Assembly (NCBI GenBank): GCA_902362595.1
Contig: CABIXF010000049.1
Coordinates: 1 to 27,884, forward strand
Length of the DNA: 27,884 bases
From: Bacteroidaceae bacterium
GTDB lineage: Bacteria; Bacteroidota; Bacteroidia; Bacteroidales; Bacteroidaceae
Direction: 5' to 3'
The notes beneath the pieces were generated by a model. The model had not been told where the DNA came from and did no database searches. It worked only from the letters and a program-made list of their open reading frames with translations. The translations under genes were made by a program, and so were the position numbers. Below are positions 6,733-13,063 of this stretch, one piece after another (position 1 is the first letter of the stretch; the number at the start of each line of letters is the position of its first letter).

Positions 6733-7383
6733 TTAGAAACCTTCCTCAAATGATGTTTGTTCAGAAAGAGCTTTTGTTATCAAGTTGTATTCCTCAAACA
6801 AGAAAGCTCCTACTTCATCTTTCTTGTATCGTTTATATTCATAGTCTCTTTTTTCTGCATTGACCTCAAGTCTGATTTTCTTAATTCCTTTTTTTAATTT
6901 CTCAATATCTTCTTTGCTGATTTTATATTGAGCAATGATTGTATATCTGTGTATATTGTAGGTTAAAGAAACTACCTCACCTATGTTATCTTCCGCTTTC
7001 TCTTTGCAAAATAGTTTAATAACTTCATCATCATATAATTTAATGAGCATAGGAGAGTCTTTAAACACGTAAAGACTATTTAGGTCTGTTGTTACAGCCA
7101 TTACGTCAAGTGTGTATTCTAAAGGTTCATTGCCTATTTGGGAAACGGATAATCCGAGTTCAAAATACAATTCACTTTTTGTTGTATAAGAGGAGTTTTT
7201 TGTTGTTGAAATAAATCTGGAACCTGTCACTATCTTTATACCATCGGACGTTTGCTGATTTGATTCAATAATAGGATATTGGTTATAAGCACCGAAAAAT
7301 CCTATTTTATAACCTTTTTCTTGAGCTACCATTGTATTGAAGGACATGAAAGTAGCCAATAATATTAATAATAAATTCTTCAT
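6733..7383 (-). CDS. Exported protein of unknown function
   Basis: A 216-residue protein from ATG 7383, 12 bp after the DUF4041 gene. The first 20 residues (MKNLLLILLATFMSFNTMVA) form a classical signal peptide with likely cleavage before QEKG; there is no lipobox Cys, so it is probably a soluble periplasmic protein. The mature part is mainly beta-strand-like with a Lys/Arg/Glu-rich helix near 160-190 and no recognised catalytic motif. It is AT-rich, like the upstream gene, and unlike the more GC-balanced virion genes, which suggests separate acquisition. Export of one member of an operon with two nuclease-like proteins is unusual. Confidence 0.7.
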   Translation of the reverse strand: MKNLLLILLATFMSFNTMVAQEKGYKIGFFGAYNQYPIIESNQQTSDGIKIVTGSRFISTTKNSSYTTKSELYFELGLSVSQIGNEPLEYTLDVMAVTTDLNSLYVFKDSPMLIKLYDDEVIKLFCKEKAEDNIGEVVSLTYNIHRYTIIAQYKISKEDIEKLKKGIKKIRLEVNAEKRDYEYKRYKKDEVGAFLFEEYNLITKALSEQTSFEEGF

Positions 7384-7395
7384 AGATAAATTGTT

Positions 7396-9144
7396 TTAGT
7401 TTTCAGTCTCATCATCATTGTCAATGACAGCTTCCATGGAATTTTGTTGCTGTAACCATTTTTCTTTTGCTTCTTTGTCTGAAAGCATAGATTTTTCAAT
7501 TGCCAATGTTTCTTTATATTCTAACGCAGCTGCAGCCATAGTCCATTTGACTTCTAATCCTCTTTTTTCTACTTCTTCTTTAATTGCAGAAATAGGTATT
7601 CTGAAAAATTCTTTTCTAGGGTTAACCTTATTCACCTGATTTTGTACAAAATATTTATGTAGAGCTGTTTCTAGTCCAGGAGCATCCTCAGAATAAATCA
7701 TTGCATGAACATCAAACGGGAATGGAACGCTGGCATCACCCAGTTCTCTGACGCGGTCTAATGGCTCCAGTCTTCTTGTCATACCGATTTTAAATACATT
7801 CTCACCAAATGAACCGATATTAGATATTATATAAACATGTCCGGACTTCGTTTGCTGAGCCATAGATAAAGCCCTTTGGTTCTTTGCTTCTGCTTCTTGC
7901 AGTTTGACTTGTAAATCGGCCAACTGAGCTTCATACTTAGCTTTTTGCTCTGCACTGGCCTTTTCGATTGCCTGTTGAGCTTTTTCCATGGCACGGCGAA
8001 TAGTATCTTCCTCTTTAGCTGCTTCTTTCATTGCACGTTCATATTCGCGACGTGCTTTCTCTTCTTCTCTAATCTGTTCTTTAATTCTCCGTTGCTCTTC
8101 TCGCTCTTGAAGTTTTAGTTCATAGACGATAGCTCCCCATTTTAATTCATCTAATCGTGCCTCGAGATAAACTTCAGTAATGTGAGCATTTCTAAATGCC
8201 ATTCCTAAATTATTCACTAAAGAATAAGCATCACGGATTTTCTGTTCCAAAATACCGTGGTTGTCTTTTTTTATCATAGATAAAATAGAATCCACTTTAC
8301 CGTTAAACGCGTCAAGAACGAAATTTTCAGCAGTGGTTCTTCTATTTGTTTCTACATAATCACATTTTGAAGCATTGCCACTCTTTATGAGCATTTTTGT
8401 TTTTTCTCTTGCATCTTTTAGCCTTTGTCCTGCTTCATCATATCCAAATTCTTCTGCTAAATCGTCTAATAAAGAAAAGGTTGGTTTAAGATATTCATCA
8501 CCATATCCTTCAATCACATTTTTCATAGCCTTTGCTACATTTTCGTAGTGTTGGGCCTTTTGGGCAATCTCATAAGCATCTCCTGCGATTGTTTTAGCTT
8601 TTTCTTCTGCTTGTTCCAGCATTAATGTAGCTTGTCTGGTCGCATCTGACTTTATACGTTCGGCCTCCTCTTTACTCTTTTGTATCAGTTCCCGGTTAGA
8701 TTTTCGGATTTCTGATGTCTCATTTTTTGCTGATTCTAAATCAAGATTTGCTTGCTGAATAATGCTTTTGGCATTCTCTTCAGCCTCTGTAATCATACCA
8801 GATGTTTTCTGTTGGGCTGAGTTTATCATATTGTCAGCTCTTTCTTGAGCAGAAGAAACAATGTCTGAAGCTTCAGCTTTTGCTTTTTCTAACCTTTCTG
8901 CAGCTTCTTTGTCTGCATCTAAAGCAGAAGAATATACTTCTAATTTTTGGTTTCGTTCTGCTAATTGCTCATTGGTGTCTGTTAATTGAACATTTGTTTG
9001 ATGTAAATCATTTAGAGTAGAACTTAACTGCTGCTTTTCTTTATCTAATTCTTTAATATTGCTTTTTAAAGATGATAGCTTATATCCTAAGTAAAAGATA
9101 ATAGCAAGTAAACATGCTGATATATAGATAAAAAGTAAATCCAT
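7396..9144 (-). CDS. Membrane-anchored coiled-coil protein with DUF4041 and GIY-YIG (MUG113/T5orf172) domains
   Basis: A 582-residue protein from ATG 9144. Order of parts: an N-terminal membrane helix (about 1-22, DLLFIYISACLLAIIFYLGY); a long coiled coil (about 25-190) with recurring A-x-x-I/M-I segments; a DUF4041-like helical region (about 195-345); a second highly charged coiled coil (about 345-430); and a GIY-YIG-type domain of the T5orf172/MUG113 kind (about 434-515) with HVYIIS, FKIGMT, RVREL and the conserved Glu in LETALHKYF. A short acidic tail follows. GIY-YIG domains are nucleases in characterised members, so DNA cleavage is plausible, but the family has been little studied and activity is not shown by sequence. 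The gene follows the exonuclease by 10 bp and shares its promoter. Confidence 0.85.
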   Translation of the reverse strand: MDLLFIYISACLLAIIFYLGYKLSSLKSNIKELDKEKQQLSSTLNDLHQTNVQLTDTNEQLAERNQKLEVYSSALDADKEAAERLEKAKAEASDIVSSAQERADNMINSAQQKTSGMITEAEENAKSIIQQANLDLESAKNETSEIRKSNRELIQKSKEEAERIKSDATRQATLMLEQAEEKAKTIAGDAYEIAQKAQHYENVAKAMKNVIEGYGDEYLKPTFSLLDDLAEEFGYDEAGQRLKDAREKTKMLIKSGNASKCDYVETNRRTTAENFVLDAFNGKVDSILSMIKKDNHGILEQKIRDAYSLVNNLGMAFRNAHITEVYLEARLDELKWGAIVYELKLQEREEQRRIKEQIREEEKARREYERAMKEAAKEEDTIRRAMEKAQQAIEKASAEQKAKYEAQLADLQVKLQEAEAKNQRALSMAQQTKSGHVYIISNIGSFGENVFKIGMTRRLEPLDRVRELGDASVPFPFDVHAMIYSEDAPGLETALHKYFVQNQVNKVNPRKEFFRIPISAIKEEVEKRGLEVKWTMAAAALEYKETLAIEKSMLSDKEAKEKWLQQQNSMEAVIDNDDETEN

Positions 9145-9154
9145 AGGTAATATC

Positions 9155-10015
9155 TTAGTGTTTAGTTATTTCGTTCATAATTTCGCATAATTCTTTCTCG
9201 TAAATGAGCCGGATGTTCTTTCCTTTGGCATTGAGCTCTTCAATCTTTTTGAGTTTGGATGGGCCGGCACCTTCTCCGACGATGACAATGTTTGTTTTGC
9301 CTGATATTGTCGTATTTATGTCTGCACCGAATGATTTCAGAATAGAACCGAGCTCATCGCGGTCAGGGTAGGCGCAAAAGACACCTGTAATCACCACTTT
9401 CTTTTGGAAGAAAATCGTATCCTTGTTTTCTATGTCTTCCTCGGATAAAGGCATCAAGGTGTCATGGTCGTACTTACGTGCGTCCTTGTTTGCCATCACT
9501 TCCTTCAGGTCGTAATGTGCAAGGTCTTTCGCCAGGTGTCCCTGGTAACAAAGGTAGAGCTTAGCACAGGCTTCCGCATCGGCCAGCGCGTCGTGGTGAT
9601 TGACAAGCAGGATTCCGTTTTCTTCACAGCATGTTTTCAGGCCTTTGCCGTACAGTTCCAGTGTGTCGACGTAGTGACTCAGGTCAATTCCGGTCAGTCC
9701 ATAGTATCCCATGCAGACTTTGAAAACGTTGATGTCTGTGGAGCTGTTATGGCATACAATCGGAAGATCTTCGATGAAGGATTTTAGTAAAGGGAATAGT
9801 TCGGAGAAGGTGGGGGCGTCGGCTACCATCTCATCCGTCAGTCCGTGTACATGGGTGTTGCGTTCGGTTCTGGAGTCAGGTATCGGTTTGATAAGTGAAT
9901 AGAACTTTTGGCTGATAACTCCGTTGTGGACTCTTACAAGCCCTATGGCGCATGCACTGGTCAGCTCCGGTGTCATGGTCTCAAAGTCTATTGCGACGAA
10001 ATCTTGTGTTTTCAT
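9155..10015 (-). CDS. DEDDh 3'-5' exonuclease with C-terminal BRCT domain
   Basis: A 286-residue protein starting at ATG 10015. The N-terminal half is a DnaQ-like exonuclease: D10 and E12 in FVAIDFET (ExoI), D94 in CHNSSTDINVFK (ExoII), and H141 with D146 in HHDALADAEA (ExoIII, the H-x4-D of the DEDDh subtype). All four acidic residues and the His are present, so an active 3'-5' exonuclease is expected. Residues about 203-286 form a BRCT domain (KKVVITGVF, then FGADINTTISGKTNIVIVG), a DNA-end or protein-binding module. It has its own consensus promoter and heads a three-gene operon. Similar exonuclease-BRCT proteins occur in Bacteroidales chromosomes, so it may be a captured host repair gene. 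Confidence 0.9.
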   Translation of the reverse strand: MKTQDFVAIDFETMTPELTSACAIGLVRVHNGVISQKFYSLIKPIPDSRTERNTHVHGLTDEMVADAPTFSELFPLLKSFIEDLPIVCHNSSTDINVFKVCMGYYGLTGIDLSHYVDTLELYGKGLKTCCEENGILLVNHHDALADAEACAKLYLCYQGHLAKDLAHYDLKEVMANKDARKYDHDTLMPLSEEDIENKDTIFFQKKVVITGVFCAYPDRDELGSILKSFGADINTTISGKTNIVIVGEGAGPSKLKKIEELNAKGKNIRLIYEKELCEIMNEITKH

Positions 10016-10049
10016 TTGGCCTATTAAATTTGTTATAAAAATAATAGTC

Positions 10050-10081
10050 CAAATGTAATAAAATGTTTAGAGGAGGGCAAA
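10050..10081 (-). promoter_or_regulatory. Bacteroides-type promoter for the exonuclease/DUF4041 operon
   Basis: Minus strand: TTTG (10081-10078), 20 bp, TACATTTG (10057-10050). Spacing and boxes match the Bacteroides consensus exactly. The predicted start near 10043 leaves a leader of about 28 nt before ATG 10015. The -33 box abuts the terminator of the upstream toxin-antitoxin unit, so the operon is insulated. Confidence 0.8.
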
Positions 10082-10090
10082 AAATCCAAT

Positions 10091-10120
10091 AAAAAAGGAG
10101 CCTACTAAGAGGCTCCTTTT
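10091..10120 (-). terminator. Rho-independent terminator after hicB
   Basis: A perfect 10-bp stem, AAAAGGAGCC (10093-10102) with GGCTCCTTTT (10111-10120), and an 8-nt loop. Read leftwards it ends in TTTTTT. It lies 28 bp after the hicB stop and just upstream of the next promoter. Confidence 0.9.
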
Positions 10121-10147
10121 ATCTCTCAGTCAAAGCAAAGTGTTGAA

Positions 10148-10555
10148 TTAAACAGTGACCGACATTAAATCTTTTGCTAGATTATGTAACCCTCTGGCTA
10201 TTTTTTCAGCCTGTTGAGGGCGTGGCTTGCTTCTGCCTGCTGCATAATGTGCAAGCTGCTTTTGGTTTATTCCAGTAATAGTTTGTAGAGCAGAAAAAGA
10301 GAAAATACCCTGATAATAAAGTAATAGGCTTTGCACGTCAAATTTGTACACAAGTTCATATTCTCCATCAAAGACCGCAGGATATTCATCTCCGTCCTTT
10401 TTGGCGCAATCTACATAAAAGCGGATGCTGTCGACAACCTCTTTTTTAAAGTTGTCAAAATCACCAGTAGTAGCTACAATCCACCCAGGGAGTAATTCAC
10501 ATGAACCACTATATCCGTTTTCAGTACGTGCGGTTTCAATAACAACTTTATCCAT
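10148..10555 (-). CDS. hicB: HicB-family antitoxin with C-terminal HTH
   Basis: A 135-residue protein from ATG 10555. The N-terminal half (about 1-70) has the partial RNase-H-like HicB pattern: a strand with YSGSCELLPGWIVATTGD, then a helix and DGEYELVYKFDV. The C-terminal part (about 85-130) is a helix-turn-helix, including TGINQKQLAHYAAGRSKP, which would bind the operators upstream of hicA. HicB neutralises the HicA RNase and represses the operon. It lies downstream of hicA, the usual order, but with an 87-bp gap that holds a hairpin (10583-10604), more separation than most hicAB pairs show. Confidence 0.85.
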   Translation of the reverse strand: MDKVVIETARTENGYSGSCELLPGWIVATTGDFDNFKKEVVDSIRFYVDCAKKDGDEYPAVFDGEYELVYKFDVQSLLLYYQGIFSFSALQTITGINQKQLAHYAAGRSKPRPQQAEKIARGLHNLAKDLMSVTV

Positions 10556-10582
10556 ATAATATTGTATTAAGTTTTCAAATAA

Positions 10583-10604
10583 AGCGGTCTTATTAGGACC
10601 GCCT
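10583..10604 (-). promoter_or_regulatory. Hairpin between hicA and hicB (possible attenuator)
   Basis: On the minus strand AGGCGGTC pairs with GACCGCTT (8 bp with one wobble) around a 7-nt loop, followed by TATTTG, a short imperfect T tract. It sits in the 87-bp gap before the hicB start. It could partly terminate or stabilise the transcript and so set the toxin to antitoxin ratio. No matching hicB promoter was found. Confidence 0.45.
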
Positions 10605-10636
10605 ATGTTGAATTAAAAATCTATTAGAGCAAGCGC

Positions 10637-10660
10637 TCAGGGTTAAAATTTTAACCCTGA
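10637..10660. repeat. Perfect 24-bp palindrome across the end of hicA
   Basis: The 24 bases from 10637 to 10660 are identical to their reverse complement (arms beginning TCAGGGTTAAAA). The hicA stop codon (10645-10643) lies within it, so the last codons of hicA are inside a potential 12-bp stem. No T tract follows, so a simple terminator is unlikely; mRNA protection or protein binding are alternatives. Confidence 0.7.
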
Positions 10661-10840
10661 TTGCTTTTCAATACTCTTTAGCAAAAATCCCCAAACATCG
10701 TCTGAAGTATGACCGTTGACGGTTACTTTTCCTTTCTTGACAGGATGTTTGAACTGACGATGGCTGCCTTCTTGATTCGATAGATACCATCCATCATCCT
10801 GCAATTTCTGGAGAATTGCTGAAACTTTCACTGTCTTCAT
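10643..10840 (-). CDS. hicA: HicA-family mRNA interferase toxin
   Basis: A 65-residue protein from ATG 10840. It has the dsRNA-binding-like HicA pattern: LQKLQDDGWYLSNQEGSHRQFKHP, in which G25-S26-H27 carries the catalytic His, followed by KKGKVTVNGHTSDD and a final helix KSIEKQSGLKF. HicA cleaves mRNA independently of the ribosome until HicB binds it. The segment after the strand reads VTVNGHTSDDVW where most members have VTVPxH, a small departure that leaves the His intact. It is transcribed from the operator-overlapped promoter at 10896-10866. Confidence 0.9.
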   Translation of the reverse strand: MKTVKVSAILQKLQDDGWYLSNQEGSHRQFKHPVKKGKVTVNGHTSDDVWGFLLKSIEKQSGLKF

Positions 10841-10865
10841 AGATCACTGTTTTAATTCAACAGTG

Positions 10866-10896
10866 CAAAGATAGTAATTTTACTATTATCTACAAA
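10866..10896 (-). promoter_or_regulatory. hicAB promoter
   Basis: Minus strand TTTG (10896-10893), 19 bp, TATCTTTG (10873-10866): an exact Bacteroides promoter. A dyad TAGTAA-TT-TTACTA fills the spacer up to the -7 box, so repressor binding would block RNA polymerase. An inverted repeat CACTGTT/AACAGTG (10845-10865) lies at the start of the leader. Confidence 0.85.
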
Positions 10897-10934
10897 TGAA
10901 AACGATAAAATAATAGTAAAATAGTTACTATTAT
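10872..10934. promoter_or_regulatory. Two TAGTAA/TTACTA operator dyads of the hicAB unit
   Basis: The dyad at 10872-10885 (TAGTAA-TT-TTACTA) overlaps the -7 box. The second at 10910-10934 is a perfect 10-bp inverted repeat (ATAATAGTAA and TTACTATTAT) with a 5-bp spacer, upstream of the -33 box. Two related dyads flanking a promoter is the usual layout for autoregulation by an HTH-bearing antitoxin; binding by HicB is inferred. Confidence 0.7.
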
Positions 10935-10973
10935 CGCCGCTTTTAGGCGTAGAAAAATCGAAATACCTTATTC

Positions 10974-11029
10974 CCCGCCGCCCGATTTTGCCGCCAACGT
11001 AGTGATCAGCAGCAAAATCGGGCGGCGGG
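10974..11029. repeat. Perfect 18-bp GC-rich inverted repeat
   Basis: Arms at 10974-10991 and 11012-11029 (starting CCCGCCGCCCGATTTTGC) are perfect complements around a 20-nt loop. It lies in the gap after the RadC-family gene and before the hicAB operators, and is much more GC-rich than its surroundings. No T tract follows on either strand. It could be a factor-assisted terminator, an imported repeat element, or the scar of an insertion. Confidence 0.75.
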
Positions 11030-11080
11030 CGGCCGTGACGCTACCCACCTCCCAATCTCTGCTACGGCCATTTGCAGCCC

Positions 11081-11686
11081 CTACAGCCGACCTTCGTCAC
11101 CGTAGCTGTAATGACTTCCATCCGCTACGATTACATGGTCAAGTAGTCTTATATTCATAGTCCTGCCAGCTTCCAGCAGGGCATGGGTTAATCGGTCATC
11201 ATCTTGGCTCGGGCGCGTATTTCCCGATGGATGATTGTGGCAGAGTATCATGGATGTGGCATTGCAGGTGAGGGCTTCCCGCAAAATTACTCTTACATCT
11301 ACCTGTGTGCTGGCAAGTCCTCCGACTGAAATACGCTGTTTTCGGATGATTCTTCCTGCTTGGTTCAAGTAGATTGCCCAACATTCTTCTACCTTTAAGT
11401 CAGCCATGTAGGGGTGCATTACTTCATACACGTCTGTACTGGAGTGTATTGTCTTTCTGTTGTTTTTCCGTTCCTTGATACGCTTGTATAGTTCAATGAC
11501 TGCCAGTGCCATTTCTCGGCGTGCTGGTGTCAGCAGGTTACAAACATCTTCTATCGACACATCGTTTCCGTTCGCCAACATGGCGTTCACTTGATTACTC
11601 GTTTCCTTGCTGTTAGTAAGCTGATACACTACTTCTGCATCACTCAGGTGGCTGCACTCGCCACAAATTTCGAATAAATCTTTCAT
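11081..11686 (-). CDS. radC: RadC-family JAB/MPN (JAMM) domain protein
   Basis: The start is taken at ATG 11686 (MKDLFEICGECSHL), 19 bp after the previous gene; a TTG 27 bases further upstream would overlap that gene. The product is 201 residues. The C-terminal JAB domain carries the JAMM metal site: H150 and H152 in CHNHPSG, and D163 in the following QDDD, with a Glu (E100 or E101) at LKVEECWAIYL. JAMM domains bind zinc and are peptidases in other families, but the activity of RadC-like proteins is unsettled. The helix-hairpin-helix N-terminus of chromosomal RadC is not obvious; instead there is a helical region. Such short RadC proteins are frequent on Bacteroidales mobile elements. Confidence 0.85.
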   Translation of the reverse strand: MKDLFEICGECSHLSDAEVVYQLTNSKETSNQVNAMLANGNDVSIEDVCNLLTPARREMALAVIELYKRIKERKNNRKTIHSSTDVYEVMHPYMADLKVEECWAIYLNQAGRIIRKQRISVGGLASTQVDVRVILREALTCNATSMILCHNHPSGNTRPSQDDDRLTHALLEAGRTMNIRLLDHVIVADGSHYSYGDEGRL

Positions 11687-11705
11687 AAGGTTGATTATTA
11701 AATTG

Positions 11706-12257
11706 TTAGACAAATAAAGTTTTCGCTAAAAACATACCTCCCAAAACCGAAGCCCCCAGCATTTCCAAATGGCAGGCAAAACGGGCATAAGAGAAACCTC
11801 GGGTTATCACGTCATCAAATACAAGTACCTTTTTCCCCTTGAAATAGTCTTTGTCAAGATTGATTACTTCCACATTATTGACGTGCTTTCCTGGTTTACT
11901 TTCGTGGATTGCCAGTCGTTCGCCCTCTACCGTGATATGGTCGTATCCGTTCTGGACTCCAGAAAGCCGCGCCACTTCTGCGGAAAACTCTTTGTATCTG
12001 ATTTCATTTTTCCGCTGGCTGCTGGCTGGGATACAAACAAAAACCATGTCACTCGCTGACGTGCCAAACTGCTCACGGATTTTCTTGGCAACAAGCTGGG
12101 CAGCCGAAACGGCACATTTACCGTCTTTGAATGACCACACAAATTTTCTCACTTGCCAATCCCTTGCACTGGCTTTATACTTCGTGGGCAGGTAGTCAAA
12201 AAAGCTGAACATGTACTTTCTGCATTGGTTTAACATGGATTCGGTAAAGGTTTTCAT
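11706..12257 (-). CDS. Phosphoribosyltransferase-family protein (ComF-like core)
   Basis: A 183-residue protein from ATG 12257. Residues 144-154 (VLVFDDVITRG) form the PRPP-binding motif of type I phosphoribosyltransferases, with the adjacent acidic pair and the following helix (FSYARFACHLEMLGASV). An upstream strand-loop (MVFVCIPASSQRKNEIRY, about 71-88) resembles the PPi-loop region of ComF-like proteins. The zinc-finger N-terminus of ComF is absent. It is cotranscribed with the RadC-family gene, and ComF/RadC links to DNA uptake or repair make the pairing suggestive, though the substrate cannot be told from sequence. No clear promoter was found upstream. Confidence 0.75.
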   Translation of the reverse strand: MKTFTESMLNQCRKYMFSFFDYLPTKYKASARDWQVRKFVWSFKDGKCAVSAAQLVAKKIREQFGTSASDMVFVCIPASSQRKNEIRYKEFSAEVARLSGVQNGYDHITVEGERLAIHESKPGKHVNNVEVINLDKDYFKGKKVLVFDDVITRGFSYARFACHLEMLGASVLGGMFLAKTLFV

Positions 12258-12492
12258 ATCAGTGGTTTTAGAGTTTTATTCTTGAACCTCGAGCCGAGGT
12301 AGTGAGCCTTTTCTTCTGCTCTTCCTTCTCTGAGTTTTTTTTATTCCGTCGCCTTTCGCTGTCGGTTTGTTTCGCCTTTTTACACTGCCTCAAAAGGTGT
12401 TGCCAGCCGTGAAAGACAAGTTTTCACCGTAAAGCCCTGCCTTGAATACTACTCCGAAGGGGTGGAGATTTTTACGTGAACAGCGCCTGAAC

Positions 12493-12522
12493 TTGGCATA
12501 CGGTAGGCAACATTTACCTTTG
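12493..12522 (+). promoter_or_regulatory. Rightward promoter-like element
   Basis: TTGG (12493-12496), 18 bp, TACCTTTG (12515-12522). The -7 box is perfect; the -33 box and spacing are slightly off. It points to the small reading frame starting at 12566 and would be one of few rightward promoters in the window. Confidence 0.45.
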
Positions 12523-12565
12523 CAGTGAAGAAAAGGCGTAACCGGCAGTGAGAGGTGACACCGAT

Positions 12566-12757
12566 ATGAATTCCGAAGAGAAGAACAGAAGAGCAGTCAA
12601 ACAATACATAGCTTTAGCTATACCGCCAGTAGGGAAAGCAATGGGGCGGGTGGGCCGCTGCGTGAACGCTATCTTCAGCCCAGAAAGACTACCGAGTGTC
12701 TTTCTACCTTGTTACCCGGGAAATTCCCTGAATTTACCGGGTGCCAGCAGATTGTGA
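12566..12757 (+). CDS. Possible small basic protein, unknown function
   Basis: A 63-residue frame from ATG 12566 (MNSEEKNRRAVKQYIALAIP), preceded by AGAGGTGA at a suitable distance and by the promoter-like element at 12493-12522. It is basic, with a Gly/Val/Arg-rich middle (VGKAMGRVGRCVNAIF). The 3' end overlaps a hairpin (12714-12742: ACCCGG, AAATTC paired with GAATTT, CCGGGT), which would constrain the last codons. It opposes its neighbours in direction. Existence rests on start signals only; it may instead be a non-coding RNA. Confidence 0.35.
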   Translation: MNSEEKNRRAVKQYIALAIPPVGKAMGRVGRCVNAIFSPERLPSVFLPCYPGNSLNLPGASRL

Positions 12758-12983
12758 GCCAGTAGATTAGCATCCAGAAATAAGGATAAACAGATAGAGT
12801 TTTTTGGTATTTCCGCTCCTCAAATTTATAATGTGCACAGAATCAAATATTTACATAAATTAATAAATGCAATCTGTATTGAGGTCTATGAAGGGTTGGC
12901 CCCACCGCACAACGAAATCTTAAATTATTTAACGTTAAAATATACGGAATATGTTAATATTATTAACAGTGAAGGGTGGAAAA

Positions 12984-13027
12984 ATATAAAAATAACCCTG
13001 ACAACAATTTATATGCTTATCAGGGTT
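12984..13027 (-). terminator. Terminator after the large terminase gene
   Basis: Read leftwards, AACCCTGA (13027-13020) pairs with TCAGGGTT (13001-12994) around an 18-nt loop, followed by ATTTTTATATTTTT. It lies 37 bp past the terminase stop. It ends morphogenesis block 1 and marks the right border of the accessory island. Confidence 0.75.
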
Positions 13028-13063
13028 TACTTTAAGAATAGAAACTAATTAGCTTATTGAAAA

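Larger units (their letters stand above)
12258..13063. other. 800-bp intergenic region at the right edge of the accessory island
   Basis: This long gap separates the terminase end from the accessory genes. The left part (12258-12760) is GC-balanced and contains several hairpins (12287-12299; 12714-12742), one rightward promoter-like element and one possible small rightward gene. The right part (12780-13063) is strongly AT-rich and ends with the terminase terminator. No RNA gene, insertion sequence or attachment core could be recognised. The mixed composition suggests a junction of pieces with different histories. Confidence 0.6.

Noticed and set aside
12833..13048. Rightward 71-residue frame (MHRIKYLHKLINAI)
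   Set aside because: AT-rich, no promoter or ribosome site, and its end overlaps the terminase terminator; judged a chance frame.
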